Assembly: GCA_964508025.1 (NCBI GenBank)
Contig: CAZDSF010000020.1
Span: 1-49,214, forward strand
Length of the DNA stretch: 49,214 nucleotides
Source of the DNA: JAAZNO01 sp964508025
GTDB lineage: Bacteria > Chloroflexota > Anaerolineae > B4-G1 > SLSP01
Direction of reading: 5' to 3'
The notes beneath the pieces were generated by a model. The model was not told where the DNA came from and ran no database searches. It saw only the letters and a list, made by a program, of their open reading frames with translations. Below, in pieces: positions 14,441 through 21,852 of the stretch. Every line of letters starts with the position of its first letter. Within the stretch, counting starts at the first letter, position 1. A program made the position numbers and the translations under genes.

Positions 14441-15250
14441 ATGGAGACGAACGGTTCGGCAAACGCTGCTGCGCTCACCCAGCTGGCCTGCCAGATCGAA
14501 GCCCTGCGCGAAGATCTGGAGTGGACGCTGGCGCACTTCACCTTTGTCGCGGCGGCAACGGCGCTTTCCGACGAGTGCGATATCGTCTGCTCTCCCGCCA
14601 TGTCGGTCGCCAGTTATCATGGGCAACGTTTCCCGGAACTGGCCTTTTTGGGGGAGTCGCCGGAGCTGTTGGGCACCTACACCACCTTCCTGGCCGAGCC
14701 GGGCAGCGAGGTGCATCTGCTGGTCTCTGCGGAGCAGCGCGCCATCGCCGAAAAAGCGTTTGCTGTGTTGGAAATCCGTCCCTCGTGGCAGTTGGTTTTC
14801 CGAGGCGCGGCCCGGAATCTGGATCCCGGCGCGGCAACGGCGCTTAAATCCAAGCACCTTTCGGCGATGCAAGCCCTGGCGCAGAAAGCCGATGTTTCTA
14901 CTGTGGGCGAAGAGCTCTTTGAACGCGGACCGGCTGTGGGGATTTGGGAGGGGCGCACGCTGGCGGCGATGGGTGTGACTCGCACGCGCGTGCCAGGGAT
15001 CGCCGAGATTGGCAAGGTGGCGGTGCATCCCGACTATCTGCAACGCGGCTACGCGGAAAACATCGTCGCTGCATTGTTGCAAGCGCTGCTCGCCGAGGAT
15101 GAAACGCTGACAATCTTCACCATGGTGTTACAAGGCAACACGGAGGCGCTGCAACGCTACGAGAAATTGGGATTCGAGCGGGTGCGCCCCATGTACCTGA
15201 TGCGGTGTCTGGTGGCGGAAGAGTCAGCTGCTGCGCCGTCTGCGCATTGA
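14441..15250 (+). CDS. GNAT-family acetyltransferase embedded in the decarboxylase operon
   Basis: A 269-aa protein. The C-terminal half (about 165-255) is a GNAT fold: IGKVAVHPDYLQRGYAENIVAALLQALLAE is motif A with the acetyl-CoA loop Q-R-G-Y-A, followed by NTEALQRYEKLGFERV. The N-terminal 150 residues have no recognised domain and may be a substrate-binding half, as in other two-domain GNATs. It begins 4 nt after the biotin carrier and sits before the pump gene, so it is co-expressed. A role in modifying a subunit or a CoA-linked metabolite is possible but unproven. No ribosome site is clear; translation may be coupled. Confidence 0.78.
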   Translation: METNGSANAAALTQLACQIEALREDLEWTLAHFTFVAAATALSDECDIVCSPAMSVASYHGQRFPELAFLGESPELLGTYTTFLAEPGSEVHLLVSAEQRAIAEKAFAVLEIRPSWQLVFRGAARNLDPGAATALKSKHLSAMQALAQKADVSTVGEELFERGPAVGIWEGRTLAAMGVTRTRVPGIAEIGKVAVHPDYLQRGYAENIVAALLQALLAEDETLTIFTMVLQGNTEALQRYEKLGFERVRPMYLMRCLVAEESAAAPSAH

Positions 15251-15292
15251 GCTGCAACATTATCTCGAATCATTGCGAGGAGTGAGAGATCA

Positions 15293-16471
15293 GTGGATAT
15301 TCCGATCAATGAACTCATGGCAGGCCTGTTGGATCTGGTGCATAATCCCGGCAACATCGTGATGATGCTTGTCGGCGGTGTGCTGCTGTATTTCGCCATC
15401 GTTAAGGAATATGAGCCGTCGCTGCTGTTGCCCATTGGCATTGGCGTGATCATCGCCAATCTGCCGCTTTCGGCCATGATCAGCGCAGAAGAGAACGGGA
15501 TGCTTTATCTCTTGTACAATGCCGGCGTCAGAACCGAGCTCTTCCCGCTGCTGATTTTCGTGGGCGTAGGCGCAATGATGGATTTCCGCCCGCTGCTGGC
15601 GCAACCAATCTTCGCGTTGATGGGCGCGGCGGGGCAGTTCGGTATCTTCGGCACGCTGATTCTGGCGATTCTGTTGGGCTTCCAGCTGCCCGAAGCCGCC
15701 AGCATTGGCATCATTGGCGCGATTGACGGTCCCACGAGCATTTACGTCGCCAACAAGCTGCTCGTGGAACATCCGCTCAGCCAGGGATTGCCGCCCAATC
15801 CCGGCATGGCGGGGATCATCGCCATCGTGGCGTATTCCTACATGAGCCTGGTGCCCATCATCCAGCCGCCGATCATGCGCCTGCTCACCACGCAAGAGGA
15901 ACGCCGCACGCACATGGAATACGCGCCGCGCCCGATTTCCTCCCTGGCGTTGATCATGTTCCCCATCATCGTCACGATTGCCGTGGGCATTCTGGTGCCG
16001 CAAGCGGCGCCGTTGATTGCCTCGCTGATGTTGGGCAATCTGATGAAGGAAGCGGGCGTGGTAGAGCGGCTGAGCAAAGCTTCGCAAAACGAAATCATCA
16101 ACATCGCCACACTGTTCTTGGGCCTGGCGGTGGGCAGCACGATGACTGCGCAGAGCTTCCTCAACTGGGATACGCTCAAAATCCTCATCCTGGGGCTGAT
16201 TGCTTTTGGGTTGGATACAGCGGCGGGGGTGCTCTTCGGCAAGTTCCTGTATCGCGTCTCTGGCAAGAAAATCAACCCGCTGGTCGGCGCAGCGGGCATC
16301 AGCGCGTTCCCTATGGCGGGGCGGCTGGTGCAGAAGCTGGCGAACGAGGAAGATTACTCTAACTATGTGTTGATGCACGCGATGGGCGCAAACACTGCCG
16401 GGCAGCTAGGCTCGGTCATTGCGGGCGGCGTGTTGCTCACATTGGTCATCCCGATGGTAGTAGGACTGTAG
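15293..16471 (+). CDS. sodium ion-translocating decarboxylase beta subunit
   Basis: The membrane subunit that removes CO2 from carboxybiotin and exports sodium ions. It is 392 aa with about nine to eleven hydrophobic segments. The family hallmark GAIDGPTSIYVANKL holds the key Asp of the sodium path, and NLPLSAMI plus GVGAMMDFRPLLA are also conserved. The C-terminal AAGISAFPMAGRLVQ and HAMGANTAGQLGSVIAGG match the OadB/MmdB/GcdB family. The GTG start at 15293 has GAGGAG at 15277-15282. It closes the operon begun at 12032. Confidence 0.93.
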   Translation: MDIPINELMAGLLDLVHNPGNIVMMLVGGVLLYFAIVKEYEPSLLLPIGIGVIIANLPLSAMISAEENGMLYLLYNAGVRTELFPLLIFVGVGAMMDFRPLLAQPIFALMGAAGQFGIFGTLILAILLGFQLPEAASIGIIGAIDGPTSIYVANKLLVEHPLSQGLPPNPGMAGIIAIVAYSYMSLVPIIQPPIMRLLTTQEERRTHMEYAPRPISSLALIMFPIIVTIAVGILVPQAAPLIASLMLGNLMKEAGVVERLSKASQNEIINIATLFLGLAVGSTMTAQSFLNWDTLKILILGLIAFGLDTAAGVLFGKFLYRVSGKKINPLVGAAGISAFPMAGRLVQKLANEEDYSNYVLMHAMGANTAGQLGSVIAGGVLLTLVIPMVVGL

Positions 16472-16488
16472 GCGCGCAGAGAGGCGCG

Positions 16489-16596
16489 GGGGAGCTGGGG
16501 AGCAGAGAAGCTGGGGAGCGGGGGAGATCACCCGTGAAACGTGACTCGTGACTCCTGACTCCTGCGCTCACTCGCCTTTTCGCTTTATCGCTCACT
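16489..16596. repeat. long mixed heptamer array with G-run block
   Basis: Nine units are in exact phase from 16534: GTGAAAC, GTGACTC, GTGACTC, CTGACTC, CTGCGCT, CACTCGC, CTTTTCG, CTTTATC, GCTCACT. The upstream half is a G-rich 7-bp pattern (GGGGAGC-like units). It fills the spacer between the sodium-pump gene and the ferredoxin gene. Confidence 0.75.
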
Positions 16597-16618
16597 CGTA
16601 TTGGAAAGGAGAGCTTGT

Positions 16619-16864
16619 ATGGCTAAAGGGTTGGTTGTGATTGATGTGGATCGCTGCAAGGGCTGCGGCCTTTGCACCTATGTCTGTCCCGTGAAGATTT
16701 TAGTCCTCTCGCCGGACACTTTCAACGCGAAGGGCTATCATCCCGTCATGGTGACAGAACCGGAAAAGTGCATCGGCTGCGCTTCGTGCGCGACGATTTG
16801 CCCCGATGTTGTCTACACTGTTTACCGCGAGCGGCGCGTCCGCGCAGCGACCGCCCCGGCATAG
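16619..16864 (+). CDS. 4Fe-4S ferredoxin subunit (delta) of 2-oxoacid:ferredoxin oxidoreductase
   Basis: An 81-aa bacterial-type ferredoxin with two clusters: CKGCGLCTYVCP and CIGCASCATICP, both complete C-x2-C-x2-C-x3-CP motifs. It passes electrons from the alpha/beta/gamma enzyme encoded next to external ferredoxin. AAGGAG at 16606-16611 lies 7 nt before the ATG at 16619. The alpha subunit begins 9 nt after its stop, so it is the first gene of a four-gene operon, the order typical of Kor/Vor enzymes. Confidence 0.92.
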   Translation: MAKGLVVIDVDRCKGCGLCTYVCPVKILVLSPDTFNAKGYHPVMVTEPEKCIGCASCATICPDVVYTVYRERRVRAATAPA

Positions 16865-16873
16865 GAGGAAGCC

Positions 16874-17917
16874 ATGGCAAAAGAATTACTCAAAGGCAAT
16901 GAGGCTTTCGCCGAGGCGGCTGTGCGCTACGGCCTGGAAGCCTATTTCGGCTATCCCATCACTCCCCAGAGTGAGGCGCTGGAACACCTGGCGCGGCGCA
17001 TGGTGGAAGAGAACCGCGTCTTCGTCCAGGCAGAGAGCGAGCTGGGCGCGATCAACATGGTCTATGGCGCGGCCTGTTGCGGCGTCCGCACGATGACCTC
17101 CACCTCCGGGCCGGGTTTCAGCCTCATGGAGGAAGGTCTCTCATATATCGCCGGCTCGGAAGTGCCCGCTGTGGTCGTCAACATGCAGCGCGGCGGGCCG
17201 GGGCTGGGCAACATTCAGCCCTCGCAGAGCGACTACTTCTTGATGGTGAAGAGCGCCGGGCACGGCGACTTCCACCCGATTGTCCTGGCGCCTGCCAGCG
17301 TCCAGGAGCTCATTGATATGATGGGCCTGGCTTTCGAGCTGGCGGAGAAATACCGCACCTTGGTGCTCATCGCCGGCGACGGCAGCCTGGGGCAGATGAT
17401 GGAATCCGCCGAATTGCCGGAAATGCAGCCCTTCCCGCGCCCGCGCCCTGAATGGGCGCTCACCGGCGCTGCGGGGCGTGACCCGCACATCATCACCTCG
17501 CTCGATCTCTCGCCCGAAGGACTGGAGCGCCTGAACCTGCGTTTCCAGGCCAAATTGGCGCAAATCCAGGCGCACGAAATCCGCTGGAAAGAGTACGAAA
17601 CCGAGGATGCCGAGATTCTGCTGGTAGCCTACGGCACCACGGGGCGGATATGCCTTTCGGCGATGCGTGAGGCGCGTAAGCAGGGGCTTAAGGTGGGGCT
17701 GTTTCGTCCCCAAACGTTGTGGCCCTTCCCCTCGGCGCGGCTGGCGGAGCTGGCGGAGCAGGTGCGCGTCATCCTGGTAGCCGAGATGAACGCCGGGCAG
17801 ATGGTTGAAGATGTGCGGCTGGCTGTGTTGGGCAAGACCCCGGTCCACTTCTACGGACGGATGGGCGGCATCGTCCCCCTGGCCGATGAAATCCTGGCGG
17901 AGGTGAAGCAACTATGA
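16874..17917 (+). CDS. vorB: 2-oxoacid:ferredoxin oxidoreductase alpha subunit (VorB-like)
   Basis: Part of an enzyme that oxidatively decarboxylates a 2-oxoacid to acyl-CoA and reduces ferredoxin. The 347-aa subunit has the pyrimidine-binding domain with GYPITPQSEALEHLARRM, QAESELGAINMVYGAACCG and SGPGFSLMEEGLSYIAGSEVP. The RGGPGLGNIQPSQSDYF segment is closest to the VorB class (3-methyl-2-oxobutanoate) and related 2-oxoglutarate enzymes. Substrate, branched-chain oxoacid or 2-oxoglutarate, cannot be decided by eye. Start ATG 16874 with AGGAGG before; it overlaps the beta gene by 4 nt. Confidence 0.9.
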   Translation: MAKELLKGNEAFAEAAVRYGLEAYFGYPITPQSEALEHLARRMVEENRVFVQAESELGAINMVYGAACCGVRTMTSTSGPGFSLMEEGLSYIAGSEVPAVVVNMQRGGPGLGNIQPSQSDYFLMVKSAGHGDFHPIVLAPASVQELIDMMGLAFELAEKYRTLVLIAGDGSLGQMMESAELPEMQPFPRPRPEWALTGAAGRDPHIITSLDLSPEGLERLNLRFQAKLAQIQAHEIRWKEYETEDAEILLVAYGTTGRICLSAMREARKQGLKVGLFRPQTLWPFPSARLAELAEQVRVILVAEMNAGQMVEDVRLAVLGKTPVHFYGRMGGIVPLADEILAEVKQL

Positions 17918-18693
17918 GCGTCATTCCAGAAACAATGGAACTGGTTTTCCAGTATCCCGAATCGCTGACCAAGAAGAACACCCACTACTGCCCCGGCTGT
18001 ACACATGGCGTCATTCACCGGCTGGTGGCGGAGGTGCTGGATGAGTTGGGGGTGCGCGAGCAGACAATTGGAGTGGCGCCGGTCGGCTGCGCGGTGTTAG
18101 CCTACTATTACTTCAATGCAGATTTCGTGGAGGCGCCGCATGGGCGCGCGCCGGCGATGGCGACGGGCATCAAGCGCGTCAATCCCGATAAGATCGTGTT
18201 CACCTATCAAGGCGATGGCGATCTCGCGGCCATCGGCACCAACGAGATCATCCACGCAGCGCATCGCGGCGAGCTCATCACCACCGTCTTCGTCAACAAC
18301 GCCATTTACGGTATGACAGGCGGGCAGATGGCGCCGACCACGCTGCCGGGACAGAAAACCACTTCCAGCCCCTTTGGACGCGACCCCAAGATTGCCGGCG
18401 TGCCGGTGCATATCAGCGAGATCATGGCGGCGATTCCCAGCGTGGCTTATGCCACGCGCCAATCCGCGTTGGATTTGCCGGGCATTAACAAGACCAAGAA
18501 GGCGCTCAAGCGCGCGTTCATGGCGCAGCAACTAGGGCTGGGCTTTAGCATCGTCGAGGTGCTTTCGACGTGCCCCACCAACTGGAATGTGGATCCCTGG
18601 GCCGCGATGCAATGGGCTAAGGAGAATATGATCCCACAGTTCCCGCTGGGGGATACCCGCGTGAGCGACGCCGTCGCCGCGCTGAAAGTATAG
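17914..18693 (+). CDS. 2-oxoacid:ferredoxin oxidoreductase beta subunit
   Basis: The 259-aa thiamine-diphosphate-binding subunit. The cofactor motif is GDGDLAAIGTNEIIHAAHRG followed by VNNAIYGMTGGQMAPTT, which supplies the GDG...N pattern for metal and diphosphate. N-terminal CPGCTHG is the usual start of KorB/VorA proteins and provides cluster or structural Cys residues. STCPTNW near the C-terminus is also typical. Its ATG overlaps the alpha stop (ATGA), so the subunits are made together. Confidence 0.92.
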   Translation: MSVIPETMELVFQYPESLTKKNTHYCPGCTHGVIHRLVAEVLDELGVREQTIGVAPVGCAVLAYYYFNADFVEAPHGRAPAMATGIKRVNPDKIVFTYQGDGDLAAIGTNEIIHAAHRGELITTVFVNNAIYGMTGGQMAPTTLPGQKTTSSPFGRDPKIAGVPVHISEIMAAIPSVAYATRQSALDLPGINKTKKALKRAFMAQQLGLGFSIVEVLSTCPTNWNVDPWAAMQWAKENMIPQFPLGDTRVSDAVAALKV

Positions 18694-18702
18694 GAGGGTG
18701 CG

Positions 18703-19242
18703 ATGCGTCACGAGGACATCATCATTTCCGGTTTTGGCGGGCAGGGCGCGCTTTTTGCGGGGCAACTGCTGGCGTATGCGGGTCTCGCGGAGGGCCTGCA
18801 CGTGACCTGGATCCCTTCTTATGGCCCGGAGATGCGCGGCGGCACCGCCAACTGCACGGTGATTCTTTCGGAAGATGAGATCGGCGCGCCCATCATCCGG
18901 CATCCTTCGGCGGCGATTGTGCTCAACCTGCCTTCGATGGACAAATATGAGCCGTTGATCAAGCCAGAGGGCGTGTTAGTGGTCAACACGTCGCTGGTGC
19001 CGCGCCCCAGCGAACGCACTGACATTCGCGTGATCTCCCTCCCGGCGAGCGACATCGCTACGGAGCTGGGCAACGTGCGGATGGCGAATCTGGTCGCGCT
19101 GGGCGCACTGCTCAAGGCGACCGGCATCGTCAACGTGGCATCGGTGATCGCGCAGCTCGACGAGCACCTATCTGAGCGGCAACGCAAGTGGCTGGAGCCG
19201 AATAAAGCGGCGCTGCTGCGCGGGGCTGAGTTCGCGCAGTAA
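18703..19242 (+). CDS. 2-oxoacid:ferredoxin oxidoreductase gamma subunit
   Basis: A 179-aa subunit of the pyruvate/ketoisovalerate gamma family. It begins with the nucleotide-like loop SGFGGQGALFAGQLLA and has the conserved SYGPEMRGGTANCTV segment that contacts CoA or the other subunits. It starts 9 nt after the beta gene with GGAGGG as ribosome site and closes the operon. The strong hairpin at 19274-19306 follows. Confidence 0.92.
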   Translation: MRHEDIIISGFGGQGALFAGQLLAYAGLAEGLHVTWIPSYGPEMRGGTANCTVILSEDEIGAPIIRHPSAAIVLNLPSMDKYEPLIKPEGVLVVNTSLVPRPSERTDIRVISLPASDIATELGNVRMANLVALGALLKATGIVNVASVIAQLDEHLSERQRKWLEPNKAALLRGAEFAQ

Positions 19243-19267
19243 CGCCAGGCGCACACATAAAACGGGG

Positions 19268-19306
19268 TATAATGAACCCGGCAGCCAGTGCAGGCTGTCG
19301 GGTTCG
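19268..19306 (+). terminator. strong stem-loop after the oxidoreductase operon
   Basis: GAACCCGGCAGCC (19274-19286) pairs with GGCTGTCGGGTTC (19294-19306) over 13 positions with one G-U, around a 6-7 nt loop. The downstream side reads GCTTTGCC, a weak T-tract. TATAAT at 19268-19273 abuts the stem, so the same sequence could also be the start of a small RNA. A terminator is the simpler reading. Confidence 0.5.
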
Positions 19307-19330
19307 CTTTGCCTGGCAGGGAAATCAACT

Positions 19331-19365
19331 GTGAGGCGTGAAAAATCCTCACGCTTCAAACTTTC
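19331..19365. repeat. heptad leader of the patatin gene with two alternative hairpins
   Basis: Units GTGAGGC, GTGAAAA, ATCCTCA, CGCTTCA, AACTTTC run in 7-bp phase. GTGAGG (19331-19336) can pair with CCTCAC (19347-19352), or GCGTGA (19336-19341) with TCACGC (19349-19354); the two stems exclude each other. Confidence 0.45.
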
Positions 19366-19389
19366 GCAGCAGTCGTTTTGGAGGTCTTC

Positions 19390-20370
19390 ATGGCAAACTC
19401 AAAACCCACCATCGGGCTGGCGCTGAGCGGCGGCGGCGTTCGTGGATTGGCGCACATCGGCGTTTTGGAAGTGCTGGAAGAGGCGCAGATTCCGGTACAC
19501 TACCTCGCCGGCGCGAGCATGGGCGGCATCATTGCCGCGCTCTACGCCGCCGGCGTGCCGGTAGCCAATATCCACCAGGCGGCAGTTCGCGCCGGCATTC
19601 TCGATTTCGTTACCCCAGATCCGCAAGGCCGCGGGTTGTTGGGGCAGCGCAAATTTCGGCAATTCCTGGCGGAGTTGCTGGGCAGTGAGACGCTGACTTT
19701 CGCCGACTTGAAAATTCCCACCACGCTGGTCGCTGCTGATTTGGAGACCGGCGCGTTGGTGCTGCTGCGCGAAGGCCCGCTAATTCCGGCGATGCTGGCA
19801 ACTTCGGCCTTCCCGCTGGTGTTTGCGCCGGTACATCATCAGAATCGCTGGCTGGTGGATGGCGGCACGCTCAACAACTTCCCTTGTGATATCGTCCGCT
19901 GCATGGGCGCCGACCGCGTCATCGGTGTGGATACGCCTATTCGGATCCAGTTCGATCTGCACGAGCCGGGCGATGAACATCCACGGCTTTCGTTCCGGTC
20001 GCTGATTCCCATCAGTGTCCTCTCATTTGATTGGAAACAGCCGTTTTTGATTGCCGAGGGCGCGGTAGGACGCACACTGGACGTGATCAATCAGGCCCGC
20101 TTGCAGCGCTGCCCGCCCGATCTGCTGATCAATGTGGATTTGCCCAACACGAGCACTTTCCTGGTAGATGGCAGCGAACACGAGAACATCATCAACGTGG
20201 GGCACGCGGAGGCGCACAAGGTACTGCGCAACCTCCGCCAGTTGCGGGATCGGCCCTTGCCGCCGACGTGGCGGCGCACGTGGCGGCGCTTCACGCAGCG
20301 CTTACGGCGCGCCTGGGCCGCCTACCACGCGCCGGAGATTGAGTGTTTCCCGCCGGGTGGACGTGGGTAG
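19390..20370 (+). CDS. patatin-like phospholipase, RssA/NTE family
   Basis: A predicted serine lipid acyl hydrolase of 326 aa. The oxyanion loop SGGGVRGLAHIGVL is at about 14-27, and the nucleophile elbow GASMGG follows. The catalytic Asp is in VDGGTLNNFP, giving the Ser-Asp dyad of patatins. Residues after about 200 carry a C-terminal region with LLINVDLPNTSTFL. No signal peptide or membrane helix is clear; a basic tail (RRTWRRFTQRLRRAW) could attach to membranes. GGAGG 5 nt before the ATG at 19390 decides the start. It converges with the MFS gene. Confidence 0.88.
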   Translation: MANSKPTIGLALSGGGVRGLAHIGVLEVLEEAQIPVHYLAGASMGGIIAALYAAGVPVANIHQAAVRAGILDFVTPDPQGRGLLGQRKFRQFLAELLGSETLTFADLKIPTTLVAADLETGALVLLREGPLIPAMLATSAFPLVFAPVHHQNRWLVDGGTLNNFPCDIVRCMGADRVIGVDTPIRIQFDLHEPGDEHPRLSFRSLIPISVLSFDWKQPFLIAEGAVGRTLDVINQARLQRCPPDLLINVDLPNTSTFLVDGSEHENIINVGHAEAHKVLRNLRQLRDRPLPPTWRRTWRRFTQRLRRAWAAYHAPEIECFPPGGRG

Positions 20371-20384
20371 CGCGGGAATCGGCG

Positions 20385-21590
20385 TCACGAAGGCTCAGTC
20401 CCGTTGCGCGGTAGTTTCCAGACTCCCAACGAGGCTGCCAGCGAGACGGCGCCGCTGACAAAGAAGGTCGTCCGCAGCGTGGTGCGGTCGGCGAACCAGC
20501 CGCCAAAAGTCGGCCCGATGCTGTTTGCCAGCGAGACGGCGGCGGTATCCAGGCCGTAAGCCATGCCTGCGCGTCCTTCGGGAGCGAGCCGTCCGATGTA
20601 GGCGCTGGTCGTTGCCAGAATGCCGCCAATCGCAAAGCCCACAGCAATCTCGCACAGCGCCAGGAAGACGTAGGTAGGCGCTGCGGCTTGCACCATCAGG
20701 CTCAGCCCTGCTAACCACGCGCAGCCGATCAGAATTGTTCGTCCGCCGCGACGGTCGGCGAGCCGCCCCAACAGCGGCGCGGCGATAGCGCTGCTCACAC
20801 CGGAGAGTGTGGTGAGCAGCCCCGAAGCCGAGCTCAGCCAGCTCGCGCCGGCGGGCAACAGCTCTTGCACCAGCAAGGGCAGCAGCGGCAGCGCCATGCG
20901 CAATCCCAGCCGCAGCGTGAAGCTCAGCAACAGCACGAAGCCCAGCAGCGAGCCGACAAGCGCGCCGGTGCTTTGGCGCAACCGCTGGATCCAGGGCCCG
21001 CTGTTTTCGGAGATGACGGGCGTGAATTCCTCCTTCACCTGGGTTACGACGAGTACCCCGCCCACCAGCAAAAAGCCCGCCGTGAGCCAGAAGACGGCGC
21101 GATACCCCAACGCATCGGCGATCATGCCGCCGACGAGCGGGCCGAGCGATTGCCCCAGGAAGATCGCCAGCTGCAGTTTTCCCAATGTCTCGCCCAGACG
21201 GTGCTGCGGCGTGCTGGCGGCGACCAGTGTGGTGGCGGCAGCCACGGTACCGGTCAGCGCTCCCTGTAGCAGGCGCAGCAGCGTCAGCTGCTCGACGGTC
21301 TGCACGATGCCCATCAGCCCGATGGTCAGCGCGCCGCTGAACATCGCCCGCTCCACCATCAACTTGCGCCCGTGACGGTCGCTCAATATGCCCCACACGG
21401 GCCCCATAATGCCCATGGCAAACGATGGCGCCGCCGCGACCAGCCCCGACCAGGTATTTACTTCTGCTTCTGCCACACCCAGATATTGCACGTAGTAGGG
21501 CAAAATGGGCATGAAGGCGGCAAAACCCATGATGGCTAATAATTCCGCAATCCATATCGTCCTGAAATTGCGCTGCCAGGTGGAACTCAT
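20385..21590 (-). CDS. MFS drug/efflux transporter
   Basis: A 401-aa major facilitator with about 12 hydrophobic helices. The motif-A loop between helices 2 and 3 is GPVWGILSDRHGRKLMVER and its repeat in the second half is APLLGRLADRRGGRTILIG, characteristic of proton-coupled drug exporters such as the MdtG/TetA group. The start ATG at 21590 has GGAGGG just upstream. A longer reading frame upstream is false, because it translates the GCAAATG heptamer array as repeated CHLPFAI. Substrate is unknown. Confidence 0.88.
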   Translation of the reverse strand: MSSTWQRNFRTIWIAELLAIMGFAAFMPILPYYVQYLGVAEAEVNTWSGLVAAAPSFAMGIMGPVWGILSDRHGRKLMVERAMFSGALTIGLMGIVQTVEQLTLLRLLQGALTGTVAAATTLVAASTPQHRLGETLGKLQLAIFLGQSLGPLVGGMIADALGYRAVFWLTAGFLLVGGVLVVTQVKEEFTPVISENSGPWIQRLRQSTGALVGSLLGFVLLLSFTLRLGLRMALPLLPLLVQELLPAGASWLSSASGLLTTLSGVSSAIAAPLLGRLADRRGGRTILIGCAWLAGLSLMVQAAAPTYVFLALCEIAVGFAIGGILATTSAYIGRLAPEGRAGMAYGLDTAAVSLANSIGPTFGGWFADRTTLRTTFFVSGAVSLAASLGVWKLPRNGTEPS

Positions 21591-21602
21591 AGGCCCTCCG
21601 AT

Positions 21603-21651
21603 GCAAATGGCAAATGGCAAATGGCAAATGGCGAATGGCAAATGGCAAATG
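21603..21651. repeat. seven near-perfect GCAAATG heptamers
   Basis: Seven tandem copies of GCAAATG, one with a single change (GCGAATG, 21631-21637). This is the cleanest array in the window and shows the 7-bp unit without ambiguity. It lies 12 nt upstream of the MFS start, on the leader of that gene. Confidence 0.95.
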
Positions 21652-21731
21652 ATGCCCTTCTGACCGGACTTGCGTTGCTGTTCCGGATACAAAAGATAGC
21701 TTAGCTTATCACTAAACAGGCGAACGGCAAA

Positions 21732-21759
21732 TTGACCTTCTTCATGCATGGATTATGAT
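21732..21759 (+). promoter_or_regulatory. sigma70-like promoter of the subtilase gene
   Basis: TTGACC (21732-21737) and TATGAT (21754-21759) are 16 bp apart, each 5 of 6 to consensus. It gives a leader of about 85 nt that contains the heptad element at 21807-21841. Confidence 0.5.
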
Positions 21760-21806
21760 AGTGTCATGTTATCTTTGCGTCCTGTAGCGTGGGTGGCGGA
21801 GATTTT

Positions 21807-21847
21807 TTCATCCTTCCGCTTTCATCCTTCATAATTTTATAGGGAGG
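21807..21847 (+). repeat. CU-rich heptad 5' leader element, copy 4
   Basis: TTCATCC, TTCCGCT, TTCATCC, TTCATAA, TTTTATA are in exact phase at 21807-21841, preceded by GTGGCGGAGATTTT and followed by GGGAGG. Same parts and order as copies 2 and 3. Confidence 0.72.
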
Positions 21848-21852
21848 CTTCC

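Noticed and set aside
21603..21651. CRISPR-like array
   Set aside because: Units are 7 bp without spacers, and no cas genes are present. The same holds for the other heptamer arrays.
21591..21749. N-terminal extension of the MFS protein with CHLPFAI repeats
   Set aside because: The repeated peptide is a translation of the GCAAATG array; GGAGGG supports the ATG at 21590.
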